DNA of 64,000 nt from Clostridiales bacterium Firm_04 (GCA_001603005.1 LVAJ01000013.1:124001-188000), one strand, 5' to 3'. Shown: positions 51,282 to 59,947, counted from the first letter of the stretch. Notes: a model not told the origin generated them from the letters alone. Program-made: numbers and translations.

Positions 51282-51740
51282 TCAGCGTCTGCTGCGCAGG
51301 CTGATCCGCAGATCAATCGTATTCTGGGCGGTATAGCTTTCGCCGATATCAATGAGATACCGCATCAGCAGTCTGCCGCCGTTTGCTCCGAGCACCGAAT
51401 TGATTTCGAGCGCGCAGAGCAGCATTTCCATTGTGCCGAGCATCGTGCTGTACTTGACGGGATGCGTTTTTCCGCGCTCCAGTATCATCACAGCTTCGGC
51501 AAAGCCGGTTTTCTGAATCGTCACGAGATCATTTTTCAGCACGGTGATGATCGTTTCGCCGTTTTCATTGCCGGCTTCATCGAGCTCCGTGTAAATGATC
51601 TTCGTTTCATCTGCCGCATACTGATAGGACGCGGTGGTGTTCAGCTCCGAGCGATCCGTTTCACCGTCGGCAGTCTGCGTGCTCAGGATCGTGAGCACGG
51701 CATTTTCGCCGCGGTGAAAATCTTCATTTGTTTTTGGCAA
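51282..51740 (-). CDS. DUF1934 (YwiB-like) protein
   Basis: A 152-residue protein with the beta-barrel, calycin-like pattern of DUF1934: AVLTILSTQTADGETDRSELNTTASYQY, GNENGETIITVLKNDLVTIQKTG, and YSTMLGTMEMLLCALEINSVL. I chose the TTG at 51740 (GGAGG at 8 bases); an ATG at 51776 is in frame but has no ribosome site. It is placed between the Ddl-like ligase and argS. The same pairing with argS is known for ywiB. Function unknown. Confidence 0.85.
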   Translation of the reverse strand: MPKTNEDFHRGENAVLTILSTQTADGETDRSELNTTASYQYAADETKIIYTELDEAGNENGETIITVLKNDLVTIQKTGFAEAVMILERGKTHPVKYSTMLGTMEMLLCALEINSVLGANGGRLLMRYLIDIGESYTAQNTIDLRISLRSRR

Positions 51741-51762
51741 GATCAGGTCCTCCGTCAGCGTA

Positions 51763-52785
51763 TTAGCGGTCAGCATGCTCGACAGCCTGTTCGATCAGCT
51801 TTTCGAGCAGATAGCGGTACCGCATGCCGAGGTCTGCCATCAGCTGCGGATAGACCGACAGTTCAGTCAGCTCCGGCAGGGTATTGACTTCCCCGAACAG
51901 GATATCGCCGCGCTCGGTGCAAAAGAGGTCAAAGAGCGCCAGCGAGCGGCATTCGAGCGTCTGATAAGCGGTGATCGCAAGCTCGCGGATCGTCTGTGCG
52001 GTGGTATCGTCGAGATCCGCAGGGACAGTGACCGCGCCGTCTTTCATCTCCCCGACAAAGGATGCAAAGGGCAGATCGTAGCCGAACACGCCGATGCGGA
52101 ACTCTCTGCCGTGGACGAGCTCCTCGACGAGCACGGTGCTGTCCTGCGTAAAGGCACGCTTGACATGCGCCGCAAGCTCTGCGCGGTTCGCGGCAATGCC
52201 AGACGCGATCGAGGAATTGCTGCTTGCCGGCTTGACATAGACCGGATATTCAAACTGCTCCTCAATGCGTTCATATTCGCGTTCGAGGCGGTTGAGGTTG
52301 CGCTGGGAGACTGCGATCCAGTGCGGCATCGGGATGCCGGCAGCCGTCAGCAGCGCATGGGTGATCGCTTTGTTGCGGCAGACCGCCGAGCCGAGAATGC
52401 CGTTGCCGACATACGGAATGTGCGAGAGCTCGCAGAGTCCCTGAATCGCGCCGTCCTCGCCGTATTTTCCCTGTAAAACGGAGAACACGACGTCAATGCG
52501 CTTGAGCGTATAGCTGCCGTCCTCCATGATCAGGATGCCGCGGTGTGCGGGATCCGGAGAGAGAATGGCAGGGGAGCAGTCCGGATTTTCCGTCCATTTC
52601 CCGCTCTCGATCTCCTCGGTCTCGCCGGGGAAAAAGAGCCATCTTCCTTTTTTGGTAATGCCGACCGGAACGATCTCATACTGATCGTCTTCCAGTGTCC
52701 GCAGAACGGAAACAGCGGTCTTGCAGGAAGTTTCGTATTCATTGGATGCGCCGCCGAACAGAATCAGCAGCCGGAGTTTTGCCAT
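51763..52785 (-). CDS. Divergent D-Ala-D-Ala ligase-like ATP-grasp protein
   Basis: A 340-residue ATP-grasp enzyme related to Ddl/VanG-type ligases. The family start reads LILFGGASNEYETSCKTA, with QGKYGEDGAIQGLCELSHIPYVG. Several conserved sites differ: the glycine loop is KPASSNSSIAS (GSSxG expected), the catalytic Arg of the RxD motif is replaced (LALFDLF), and the Asn-rich end reads EVNTLPELTELSVYP (usually NTxPG). It keeps the Glu/Asn metal ligands. It may join other substrates or be impaired. It heads an operon with DUF1934 and argS. Confidence 0.75.
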   Translation of the reverse strand: MAKLRLLILFGGASNEYETSCKTAVSVLRTLEDDQYEIVPVGITKKGRWLFFPGETEEIESGKWTENPDCSPAILSPDPAHRGILIMEDGSYTLKRIDVVFSVLQGKYGEDGAIQGLCELSHIPYVGNGILGSAVCRNKAITHALLTAAGIPMPHWIAVSQRNLNRLEREYERIEEQFEYPVYVKPASSNSSIASGIAANRAELAAHVKRAFTQDSTVLVEELVHGREFRIGVFGYDLPFASFVGEMKDGAVTVPADLDDTTAQTIRELAITAYQTLECRSLALFDLFCTERGDILFGEVNTLPELTELSVYPQLMADLGMRYRYLLEKLIEQAVEHADR

Positions 52786-52978
52786 AGCCTTGCAGCCCCT
52801 TTCAAGATGATGCGATCATGCGTCTGATGTTGGATTCTCTCGTCTTTTGGGCATTTTGCCATTTGTGCATAATTCTGATACGATGCGCAGAAACCAATGA
52901 GAAACGCTGAGATCACGAAAAAAAGTGCGTGGACACGCAAAAGTGACAGGATGCGGCACAATTTTTTCGTACACTCCT

Positions 52979-53007
52979 ATTTTAGCATACTTCACAAAAA
53001 ATTGCAA
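52979..53007 (-). promoter_or_regulatory. Promoter of the Ddl-like/argS operon
   Basis: TTGCAA (53007-53002), 17 bases and TAAAAT (52984-52979) on the minus strand. The leader is about 185 bases, without structure that I recognise. Confidence 0.6.
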
Positions 53008-53140
53008 GTACTTTTTTGCAATATCACAGATTTTTTTTGGAATCATCGCGAAAAAATTACGGAATCGCATCGAAGCGGGGAAACTTCTTGCTTTTTTTCA
53101 CAAATATGCACGTTCCGGACGGTATCATTGATTTAATCCC

Positions 53141-53377
53141 GCGGGCAGTGCATGCCGCCGTGATCGCGTCCGTGCAGCAAACGGAAATATTTATGTGCAC
53201 TCTCGAATGGCAATATTTATGCGCACGAACGGTAAAAATTATGCGCACTCTCCCATTGCACTTTTTCAATAATATGTTATAGCGGGCAGTGCCCGCCGCC
53301 GTGATAACTCCCATGCAGCGAACGGTAAAATTTATGCGCACTCTCCCATTGCACTTTTTTCAATAATATGTTATAAT
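53141..53377 (+). repeat. Tandem promoter-bearing repeat before the activase genes
   Basis: Two units start with GCGGGCAGTGC (53141 and 53282) and continue GCCGCCGTGAT, ACGG-AAA-TTTATG-GCAC and CTCTCCCATTGCAC (53248-53261 and 53341-53354), ending in AATATGTTATA. The second GCGGGCAGTGCCCGC (53282-53296) is a perfect palindrome around one base. The first unit is decayed in its palindrome and has extra ATGCGCAC segments. A similar arrangement lies at 63861-64000. Confidence 0.85.
53349..53377 (+). promoter_or_regulatory. CTCCCATTGCAC-type promoter of the activase genes
   Basis: TTGCAC (53349-53354), 17 bases and TATAAT (53372-53377). A second copy upstream has TTGCAC (53256-53261), 16 bases and TATAGC (53278-53283) and is probably weaker. 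Confidence 0.82.
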
Positions 53378-53479
53378 AGAATCAATATGTCCGGACGCCC
53401 GTACAAAATGAAACGTACGGGTGATTCTGCTGCAATCGCGCAGATGCGCCGGAATCCTTGAGAAAGCTATGGTTTTGAT

Positions 53480-56431
53480 ATGAAAAGACTCGGACTGGAT
53501 ATCGGTTCCACAACAATCAAATGCGTCGTGCTCGGCGAGCAGAATGAGATCCTGTTTTCGTCGTATGAGCGGCATTTATCCAAGATCGCAGAGATGACCG
53601 CCGCACTGCTGCGCAGAGTCGCGGATCAGACCGGTGAGCAGGACATGCAGATCACGGTCTCCGGATCGGCAGGCATGGGCATTGCCGAGGCGCTGGATGT
53701 GCCCTTTGTACAGGAGGTGTTCTCGACGCGCACGGCGGTCACACGGCTGAATCCGGAAACGGACGTTGTCATTGAGCTCGGCGGCGAGGACGCAAAGATC
53801 CTGTTCCTGACCGGCGGCTTTGAGGCGCGCATGAACGGCAGCTGCGCAGGCGGCACCGGCGCATTCATCGACCAGATGGCAACGCTGATTGGCGTTTCTC
53901 CCGACGAAATGAACCGTCTTGCTGCACAGGCGGACAAGATCTATACGATCGCATCGCGCTGCGGCGTGTTCGCGAAATCCGATGTGCAGCCGCTGCTCAA
54001 TCAGGGCGCAGGCTTTCCGAATATCGCGGCGAGCATCCTGAAAGCGGTCGTCAACCAGACGGTCGGCGGTCTGGCACAGGGACGCGAGATCGCAGGCAAT
54101 GTGCTCTATCTCGGCGGCCCGCTGACCTATCTCGACATGCTGCGCAAAAGCTTTGACGAAACGCTGCATCTGACCGGTACATGTCCGGAGCATGCGCTGT
54201 TTTATGTCGCTTACGGCGCGGCGATGCAATGCGACGGCAGAAGCTTTCCGCTGATCGAACTTGCCGAAAAAACCGAAGCCTATACCGCGTCCGGTACCTA
54301 TATGACTGCACAGCCGCTCTTTGCATCGCAGGCGGATTATGACGCTTTCTGTGCGCGGCATGCGGCAAATTCTGCGCATATCCGCTATATTGATGCGCCG
54401 CACGGCGAGATGTTCCTCGGCATCGACGCAGGTTCCACGACGATCAAGGCGGCGATCACCGATTCCGACGGCAATCTGCTGGATACGATGTACCAGTCGA
54501 ACAAGGGCAATCCGGTTCCGGCGATCCGCGATTATCTCACGCAGATCTACGAAAAATATCCGGATCTGGTTTTTGCCGGCTCTGCGGTCACCGGATACGG
54601 CGAGGATATCATCCGCGAAGCATTCGGCATCGACTGCGGCATTGTGGAGACCATTGCGCATTATACCGCTGCGCAGAAATTCAAGCCCGATGTGGATTTC
54701 ATCATCGACATCGGCGGGCAGGATATCAAGTGCTTCCGCATCCACAATCACGCGATCGACAATATCTTCCTGAACGAAGCATGTTCATCCGGCTGCGGCT
54801 CGTTCCTGCAAACCTTTGCAGAGGCGATGCATTACAGCATTGCGGATTTTGCAAAGCTGGGACTGTTCGCCGATCAGCCGGTCGATCTCGGCTCGCGCTG
54901 TACGGTGTTCATGAACAGCTCGGTCAAGCAGGCGCAGAAGGACGGCGCATCTGTGGAAAATATCTCCGCGGGGCTTTCGATGAGCGTCGTGAAAAATGCG
55001 CTTTATAAGGTGATCCGCTGTGCAAGCGCTGCCGAACTGGGGCAGCATATCGTCGTGCAGGGCGGCACATTCCTGAACGATGCCGTGCTGCGCGCATTTG
55101 AACTCGAATTGAAACAGGAAGTCGTGCGCCCGTCCATTTCCGGCATCATGGGTGCTTACGGCGCCGCGCTCTATGCGCAGAAAAAGGCAAAGGGAAAAAG
55201 CACCGTGCTCCGCCCCGAACAGCTGCGCGATTTTACGCATACCGTCCGCACGGTCACCTGCAAGGGCTGCAGCAATCACTGTCAGCTGACCGTCAATTCC
55301 TTCGGCGGCGGACAGACCTATATCGCGGGCAACCGCTGCGACCGACCGCTCAAACTGAAAACGCAGCCCGTCACCTACAATCTCTATGAGGAAAAGCGGC
55401 AGCTGCTCATGAAATACCGCAAAAATGAAGTGCAGCAGGGCAAGCCGACCGCCGGCATCCCGCTGGCGCTGAATATCTATGAGCTGCTTCCGTTCTGGCA
55501 TACGCTGCTGACGGCGCTCGGCTTCAATGTCATTGTCTCGCCGGATTCCACGCGCAAGCTCTATCTTTCCGGTCAGCACACGATCCCTTCTGACACGATC
55601 TGTTTTCCGGCGAAGCTGCTGCACGGACATATCGAGGCGCTGCTCGCGCAGGAGCCTGACCTGATCTTCTATCCGTGCATGAGCTATAATGTCGATGAGG
55701 GTGCGGGCGATAACCATTATAATTGTCCGGTCGTTGCGTATTATCCGGAAGTTGCGAACATCAATATCAAGGCGCTGAAAAATGTCAGGTATCTGCATGA
55801 TTTTGTCGGCATCCATAACCGGAAGAAGTTTCCGGCAAAATTCCGCGAGATCATGCGGAATTACGGCTACAGCTTCTCGGCAAAGGAGATGAAAGCCGCT
55901 GCCGATGCTGCATACCGCGAATACGAATCGTACATGAATGCCGTCCGCGCAAAGGCAGAGGAATTTCTTGCGGCGGCAAAGGCGCAGAATCTGCCGGTCA
56001 TTGTGCTGGCGGGCAGACCGTATCACATTGATCCGGAAGTCAATCACGGACTGGACAAGCTGATCTGCGGGCTCGGCGCTGTCGTCATTACGGAAGACAG
56101 CATTGCCTGCCGCGTCGATCCGTTCCGGACGACCGTGCTCAATCAGTGGACGTATCACGCGAGACTCTATCTCGCGGCGCGCTATGTCGCGGACGCACTG
56201 CCGGAAGAACACATCAATCTCGTGCAGTTTGTCTCATTCGGCTGCGGCGTCGATGCCGTCACGACCGATGAGGTGCGCGCGATCCTTGAGAAATCCGGAA
56301 AGATCTACACACAACTGAAAATCGACGAGGTCACGAATGCGGGCGCGGCAAAGATCCGCCTGCGCAGCCTGTTTGCGGCTGCCGGACTCGACGATCTGCG
56401 GGGGGAGAACGAAAACATTGGCAACCAATGA
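53480..56431 (+). CDS. 2-hydroxyacyl-CoA dehydratase activase-like protein, ATPase part
   Basis: A 983-residue protein with two BadF/BcrAD-type ASKHA ATPase domains in tandem: residues 1-260 (LGLDIGSTTIKCVVLGEQNEI, VIELGGEDAKILFLTGG, NGSCAGGTGAFIDQMA) and 310-570 (LGIDAGSTTIKAAITDSDGN, DIGGQDIKCFRI, NEACSSGCGSFLQTFAEAM with Cys that can bind the [4Fe-4S] cluster). A DUF2229 domain follows (600-960; VTCKGCSNHCQLTVN, FPAKLLHGHIEALL). Such proteins give low-potential electrons to dehydratases through ATP hydrolysis. The downstream gene supplies the C-terminal part of the usual single long protein. Confidence 0.9.
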   Translation: MKRLGLDIGSTTIKCVVLGEQNEILFSSYERHLSKIAEMTAALLRRVADQTGEQDMQITVSGSAGMGIAEALDVPFVQEVFSTRTAVTRLNPETDVVIELGGEDAKILFLTGGFEARMNGSCAGGTGAFIDQMATLIGVSPDEMNRLAAQADKIYTIASRCGVFAKSDVQPLLNQGAGFPNIAASILKAVVNQTVGGLAQGREIAGNVLYLGGPLTYLDMLRKSFDETLHLTGTCPEHALFYVAYGAAMQCDGRSFPLIELAEKTEAYTASGTYMTAQPLFASQADYDAFCARHAANSAHIRYIDAPHGEMFLGIDAGSTTIKAAITDSDGNLLDTMYQSNKGNPVPAIRDYLTQIYEKYPDLVFAGSAVTGYGEDIIREAFGIDCGIVETIAHYTAAQKFKPDVDFIIDIGGQDIKCFRIHNHAIDNIFLNEACSSGCGSFLQTFAEAMHYSIADFAKLGLFADQPVDLGSRCTVFMNSSVKQAQKDGASVENISAGLSMSVVKNALYKVIRCASAAELGQHIVVQGGTFLNDAVLRAFELELKQEVVRPSISGIMGAYGAALYAQKKAKGKSTVLRPEQLRDFTHTVRTVTCKGCSNHCQLTVNSFGGGQTYIAGNRCDRPLKLKTQPVTYNLYEEKRQLLMKYRKNEVQQGKPTAGIPLALNIYELLPFWHTLLTALGFNVIVSPDSTRKLYLSGQHTIPSDTICFPAKLLHGHIEALLAQEPDLIFYPCMSYNVDEGAGDNHYNCPVVAYYPEVANINIKALKNVRYLHDFVGIHNRKKFPAKFREIMRNYGYSFSAKEMKAAADAAYREYESYMNAVRAKAEEFLAAAKAQNLPVIVLAGRPYHIDPEVNHGLDKLICGLGAVVITEDSIACRVDPFRTTVLNQWTYHARLYLAARYVADALPEEHINLVQFVSFGCGVDAVTTDEVRAILEKSGKIYTQLKIDEVTNAGAAKIRLRSLFAAAGLDDLRGENENIGNQ

Positions 56432-57680
56432 ACTCTATCCGGAATTTACGCCGGAAATGAAAAAAACGCATACCATTCTGATTCCGAATGCGCTGCCGGT
56501 GCATTTCAGCCTCATGGGCTCGGTGTTCCGCGATGCGGGCTACAAGGTCGCATTCCTCGATTATTCCGGTCAGAAGGTCATCGACACCGGACTGAAATAT
56601 GTCCACAATGATGCGTGCTATCCCGCGATCGTTGTCATCGGACAGCTGATCTATGCGATCGAATCCGGCGACTATGATCCGAAAACGACCGCGCTGATGC
56701 TCTATCAGACCGGCGGCGGCTGCCGCGCCTCGAACTATGTGCATATGCTGCGGAAAGCGCTGAAAAAAGCGGGGCTGGAATATGTGCCGGTCGTGTCGGT
56801 CAATTTCGGCGGCATTGAGAAAAACAGCGGCTTCGATATCTCCCCGCTGATGTTCCTGAAAGGTCTGATCACATGGCTTTACGGCGATTTTATCATGCTG
56901 CTGCGCAATCAGATCGTTCCCTACGAAAACAATGCGGGCGATGCGGCTGCCGTCATGGAGAAATGGCGCGTCATCCTCACGGATCAGATCCGCGAGAACA
57001 AGGGCTTGTCCATGCACAAAATCCGGCAGAATTTCCGTGCGATCGCGGATGATTTTGCCGCTGTACCGATCACGAAAACCGTCAAGCCGCGCGTCGGCAT
57101 TGTCGGCGAGCTGTACGTCAAATACGCCGATTTCGGCAACGATCATCTGCCGGATTTCCTCGTGGAGCAGGGCGCAGAGGTCATGGTGCCGGGGATTCTG
57201 GGATTTGCGTTATACAGCCTGAACATCGGCATGGAAAATCACCGGCTCTACGGCGACCGCAAGGGCGTGATGTTCAGCAGAGCCGCCGTGTGGTATGTGC
57301 GGCAGCTCGAAAACACGATGCTGCGCGTTTTGAAGGATTATCCGCAGTTTGAGAAGCCGATCCCGTTTCCGGAGCTGAAAGCGCTCGGCGAGGAAACAAT
57401 CAGCTGCGGCGTCTGCATGGGCGAGGGCTGGCTGCTGACTGCCGAAATGGCAGAGCTGATCGAAAAGGGCTACGGCAATATCGTCTGTGTGCAGCCGTTC
57501 GGATGCCTGCCGAATCACATTGTCGGCAAGGGCATGATCCGCGGCATGAACGAGAAGTATCAGGACGCCAATATCTGCGCGATCGACTACGATCCGGGTG
57601 CCACGCGCGTCAACCAGCAGAACCGCATCAAGCTGATGCTCTCCCTCGCAAAGGAAAAGCTCGAACAGCAGGCAACATGA
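56418..57680 (+). CDS. 2-hydroxyacyl-CoA dehydratase-like protein (C-terminal part of the activase system)
   Basis: A 420-residue protein. It carries the HgdB/DUF2229-linked dehydratase pattern: IPNALPVHFSLMGSVFRDAGYKVAFL, YVHNDACYPAIVVIGQLIYAIESGDYD, QTGGGCRASNYVHMLRKAL, and ISCGVCMGEGWLLTAEM, VQPFGCLPNHIVGKGM with Cys residues that suit Fe-S binding. The TTG at 56418 has GGGGGAG at 10 bases and overlaps the previous stop by 14 bases. In many Firmicutes the two parts form one protein of about 1400 residues; here they are separate but coupled. Confidence 0.85.
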   Translation: MATNELYPEFTPEMKKTHTILIPNALPVHFSLMGSVFRDAGYKVAFLDYSGQKVIDTGLKYVHNDACYPAIVVIGQLIYAIESGDYDPKTTALMLYQTGGGCRASNYVHMLRKALKKAGLEYVPVVSVNFGGIEKNSGFDISPLMFLKGLITWLYGDFIMLLRNQIVPYENNAGDAAAVMEKWRVILTDQIRENKGLSMHKIRQNFRAIADDFAAVPITKTVKPRVGIVGELYVKYADFGNDHLPDFLVEQGAEVMVPGILGFALYSLNIGMENHRLYGDRKGVMFSRAAVWYVRQLENTMLRVLKDYPQFEKPIPFPELKALGEETISCGVCMGEGWLLTAEMAELIEKGYGNIVCVQPFGCLPNHIVGKGMIRGMNEKYQDANICAIDYDPGATRVNQQNRIKLMLSLAKEKLEQQAT

Positions 57681-57683
57681 AAA

Positions 57684-57720
57684 AGAAAGGAAGTCTCCGA
57701 GAAACGGGACTTCCTTTTGC
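57684..57720 (+). terminator. Terminator of the activase operon
   Basis: GGAAGTC-CCG/CGG-ACTTCC stem followed by TTTTG. The gap up to 57883 holds a GTCATAAT -10-like element but no clear -35. Confidence 0.75.
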
Positions 57721-57883
57721 TTTATCAGAAACAAAGGTGTATCCATTCGGAATCCCATTGCATGTCAGGACTGTAAGTGCGTTTTTTTTATTCACCCAAA
57801 ATGTGAGATTCTTTTTTGTGTAGCAAAACGGTGCCGGATGTTGTCATAATAGACAGAGGACAACAAAAAAGGAGTGTGATCCA

Positions 57884-58438
57884 ATGGATGACAAGGAAAT
57901 TCTGGAACTGTATGCACAGAGAAGCGAGCGCGCGATCGCGGAGACCGAACAGAAATACGGCAGAACATGCAGACAGTTCGCAGAACGGATCCTCGGTTCC
58001 GCAGAGGATGCCGGCGAATGCCTGAATGATGCATTGTTTCAGGCGTGGAACACCATTCCGCCGCAGGAGCCGCACAGTCTGGCAGCCTATTTGTTTGTCC
58101 TGACGCGGAATGCCGCATTGAACCGGAGAAAAAGCAGCAGCAGACAATGCCGCGGCGGCGGTGCAGTACCGGTTGTCCTCGATGAGCTTGCCGACTGTGT
58201 CCCCTCTGCCGATACAGTGGAAGCGGCATATGACGAACGCTGCTTTCTGCGGAAGCTGGAACAGTTCCTCGATACGCTTTCACCCGACGCAAGACGCATT
58301 TTTGTCCGTCGGTACTGGTATCTGGAAAGCGGCAGAGAGATCGCGGAACGGTTTCATATGACCGAAAGCAAGGTGCGTGTGTCCCTGACGCGCACGCGCC
58401 GCAGGCTGAAAGCTTTTCTCGAAAAGGAGGATGCATGA
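57884..58438 (+). CDS. ECF-type RNA polymerase sigma factor (second)
   Basis: A 184-residue sigma factor. Region 2: LYAQRSERAIAETEQKYGRTCRQFAERILGSAEDAGECLNDALFQAW, then SLAAYLFVLTRNAALNRRK. Region 4: LEQFLDTLSPDARRIFVRRYWYLESGREIAERFHMTESKVRVSLTRTRRRLKAFL. AAAGGAG lies before the ATG. It is coupled with the anti-sigma-like gene that follows (4-base overlap). It resembles the RNA polymerase factors paired with DUF4179-type membrane proteins in Clostridia. Confidence 0.9.
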   Translation: MDDKEILELYAQRSERAIAETEQKYGRTCRQFAERILGSAEDAGECLNDALFQAWNTIPPQEPHSLAAYLFVLTRNAALNRRKSSSRQCRGGGAVPVVLDELADCVPSADTVEAAYDERCFLRKLEQFLDTLSPDARRIFVRRYWYLESGREIAERFHMTESKVRVSLTRTRRRLKAFLEKEDA

Positions 58439-59448
58439 TGAAAAATACAGAGATGCTGGAATGGATGAGCGGACTGGATCCGCGCTATCTGGAAGAATCG
58501 GAGCAGCCCGTGATCCGGCAGCACAAGATCAGACGGCGGATCCCTGCGCTCATCGCGGCGGCAGCGGCAGTGCTTTGCCTGACAGCCGGCGTCAGCGCCT
58601 ATATCCGCTATAACAAGCCAATGGTACAGTTCGGGTTCGGCACGATCGGCGAGGCGCGCATGGCGGAGCTTGCCGCACCGCAGCCCGTGACCTACGATAA
58701 CGGAAGAATGTCCATTACCGTGGAAAATGTGCTGAGCGACGGGATTCAGGGCATGCTGCTGCTGACGCTGGAGCCGGTTGACAAATCGCAGCCCTATGAC
58801 TGGACAGATTTCGATGACGATATCCACACATACATGTGGAATGAATTTGTGTGCGGCGATACGCGGCGGAGCACCCGAATCGCGATCGACACAATGGACG
58901 AGTGCAGAGAGCAGCAAAATGCAGCAGGACAGCGCTGGTTCACGCTCTATATCAAGCTGCCGGAGGGTGCAGCAGCAGAGGAGCTTGCAAATGCGTCGCT
59001 GAACTGCATCAGACACACGGTCGAGGGCAACGGTTCTTCCTACACCTATGGCGAGCTGTTCAGCGGCATCACGATCCCGCTGGATCTGCGGCAGAATGTC
59101 GATTCTGTGCAGATGCGCGCAGAGGACGGCACAGAGCTGACGCTTTCCGCATTTGAGCTGTATCAGTACGGCGTGCAGGCGGGCAACAACGAATGGTGGA
59201 ACATGTATGTCACATGGAAAAACGGCAAGGAACAGCGCATCACCTACGGCAGCATGGCGGGCAGCGATTCCGGTGCTGTCGGAACAGAATCGTGGGGCGG
59301 ATTCGATATCCCGACCGACGCGGAGATCAGCAACGCGACCGGCAGCTATCAGCGGAGCAGCCCCGAGGACTGGTACGGTTTTCTGGATGTAAACGATGTT
59401 GCCGCATTCCGGTTCGGCGACAGAACCTATTATCCGGTCGAATCCTGA
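58435..59448 (+). CDS. DUF4179-like anti-sigma membrane protein
   Basis: A 337-residue protein with a short cytosolic N-terminus (1-50), one transmembrane helix (IPALIAAAAAVLCLTAGVSAYI, about 43-62) and a large external domain (YDNGRMSITVENVLSDGIQGMLLLTLEPVD, DLRQNVDSVQMRAEDGTELTLSAFELYQYG) of the DUF4179 type seen with ECF sigma genes. AAAAGGAGG lies before two consecutive ATG codons; 58435 or 58438 may be used. It most likely regulates the sigma factor. The signal is unknown. Confidence 0.8.
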   Translation: MMKNTEMLEWMSGLDPRYLEESEQPVIRQHKIRRRIPALIAAAAAVLCLTAGVSAYIRYNKPMVQFGFGTIGEARMAELAAPQPVTYDNGRMSITVENVLSDGIQGMLLLTLEPVDKSQPYDWTDFDDDIHTYMWNEFVCGDTRRSTRIAIDTMDECREQQNAAGQRWFTLYIKLPEGAAAEELANASLNCIRHTVEGNGSSYTYGELFSGITIPLDLRQNVDSVQMRAEDGTELTLSAFELYQYGVQAGNNEWWNMYVTWKNGKEQRITYGSMAGSDSGAVGTESWGGFDIPTDAEISNATGSYQRSSPEDWYGFLDVNDVAAFRFGDRTYYPVES

Positions 59449-59454
59449 CAAAAA

Positions 59455-59487
59455 GATCCCTCTGCAAAATGCAGGGGGATCCGTTTT
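59455..59487 (+). terminator. Terminator of the second ECF operon
   Basis: GATCCC-CTGCA/TGCAG-GGGATC stem followed by CGTTTTTG. Confidence 0.85.
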
Positions 59488-59507
59488 TGTAATGCGTGAA
59501 AAGTGAA

Positions 59508-59538
59508 TCGTGAATGATGAAAAGTGAATAGTGAAATA
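59508..59538. repeat. GTGAATAG octamer block
   Basis: AAGTGAATCGTGAATGATG-AAAAGTGAATAGTGAAA, the same 8-base unit as at 3537-3567, 5749-5787 and (inverted) 18495-18515. Confidence 0.7.
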
Positions 59539-59554
59539 GTTTTGCATCCCATAA

Positions 59555-59632
59555 TGGGATTCCAAAGGGGCAAATGTCCCTTTGGTCAGGTTTGGGCTGA
59601 AAGCCCATTCCAAATCATCGCGCAGCGATACC
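59555..59632 (-). repeat. 3'-end palindromic repeat D, copy 3
   Basis: Read leftwards from the stop codon: ATCGC-TGC-GCGAT, GGGCTTTCAGCCC, then CCAAAGGGACA/TGTCCCTTTGG-like pairing. Stop and repeat abut directly, as at the SulP gene. Confidence 0.8.
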
Positions 59633-59947
59633 TTATTCCCCCTGCTCGCGGATCTGCCGGCGCAGTTTGCGGGAGATCGTGCGCCAGAGCGGTGCAAATT
59701 CGCCGTCCATTTCGAGAAATGCATCGAGCATGCCGGCGCGCTTTGCACATTCCGTCAGCGCCGCCATGAGATACGCTTCTTCGAGCGGCTTGCGCGAATT
59801 GACATAATCGAGGATATCCGCAGTATCCTGCATGCTGAAAAATTCCGCCGCGCGCTCCTCATAGGTCGTGATCTGAAACGGCGTGTGATACGCGATCACC
59901 TTGTTCTGCTCGCGCCACTCGTCAATGAGCTGATCTGTAATTTTCAC
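59633..59947 (-). CDS. Small acidic protein of unknown function
   Basis: A 104-residue protein (MKITDQLIDEWREQNKVIAY). It is mostly alpha-helical with no signal peptide and no motif that I recognise; FFSMQDTADILDYVNSR and LEMDGEFAPLWRTISRKLRRQI suggest a compact helical fold. AAAGGGC is placed before the ATG. It follows the MscS gene by 27 bases and is likely in one operon with it and the phosphoesterase gene. Confidence 0.65.
   Translation of the reverse strand: MKITDQLIDEWREQNKVIAYHTPFQITTYEERAAEFFSMQDTADILDYVNSRKPLEEAYLMAALTECAKRAGMLDAFLEMDGEFAPLWRTISRKLRRQIREQGE

Noticed and set aside
49608..51887. Long rightward open frame (759 codons) opposite argS
   Set aside because: Antisense shadow of argS and DUF1934; no own ribosome site or motif.
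53141..53377. CRISPR array
   Set aside because: Units are promoter-like with few, unequal spacers and no cas genes; it is a tandem promoter repeat.
57740..57780. Another CTCCCATTGCAC promoter
   Set aside because: ATCCCATTGCATG is similar, but there is no -10 at a proper distance.
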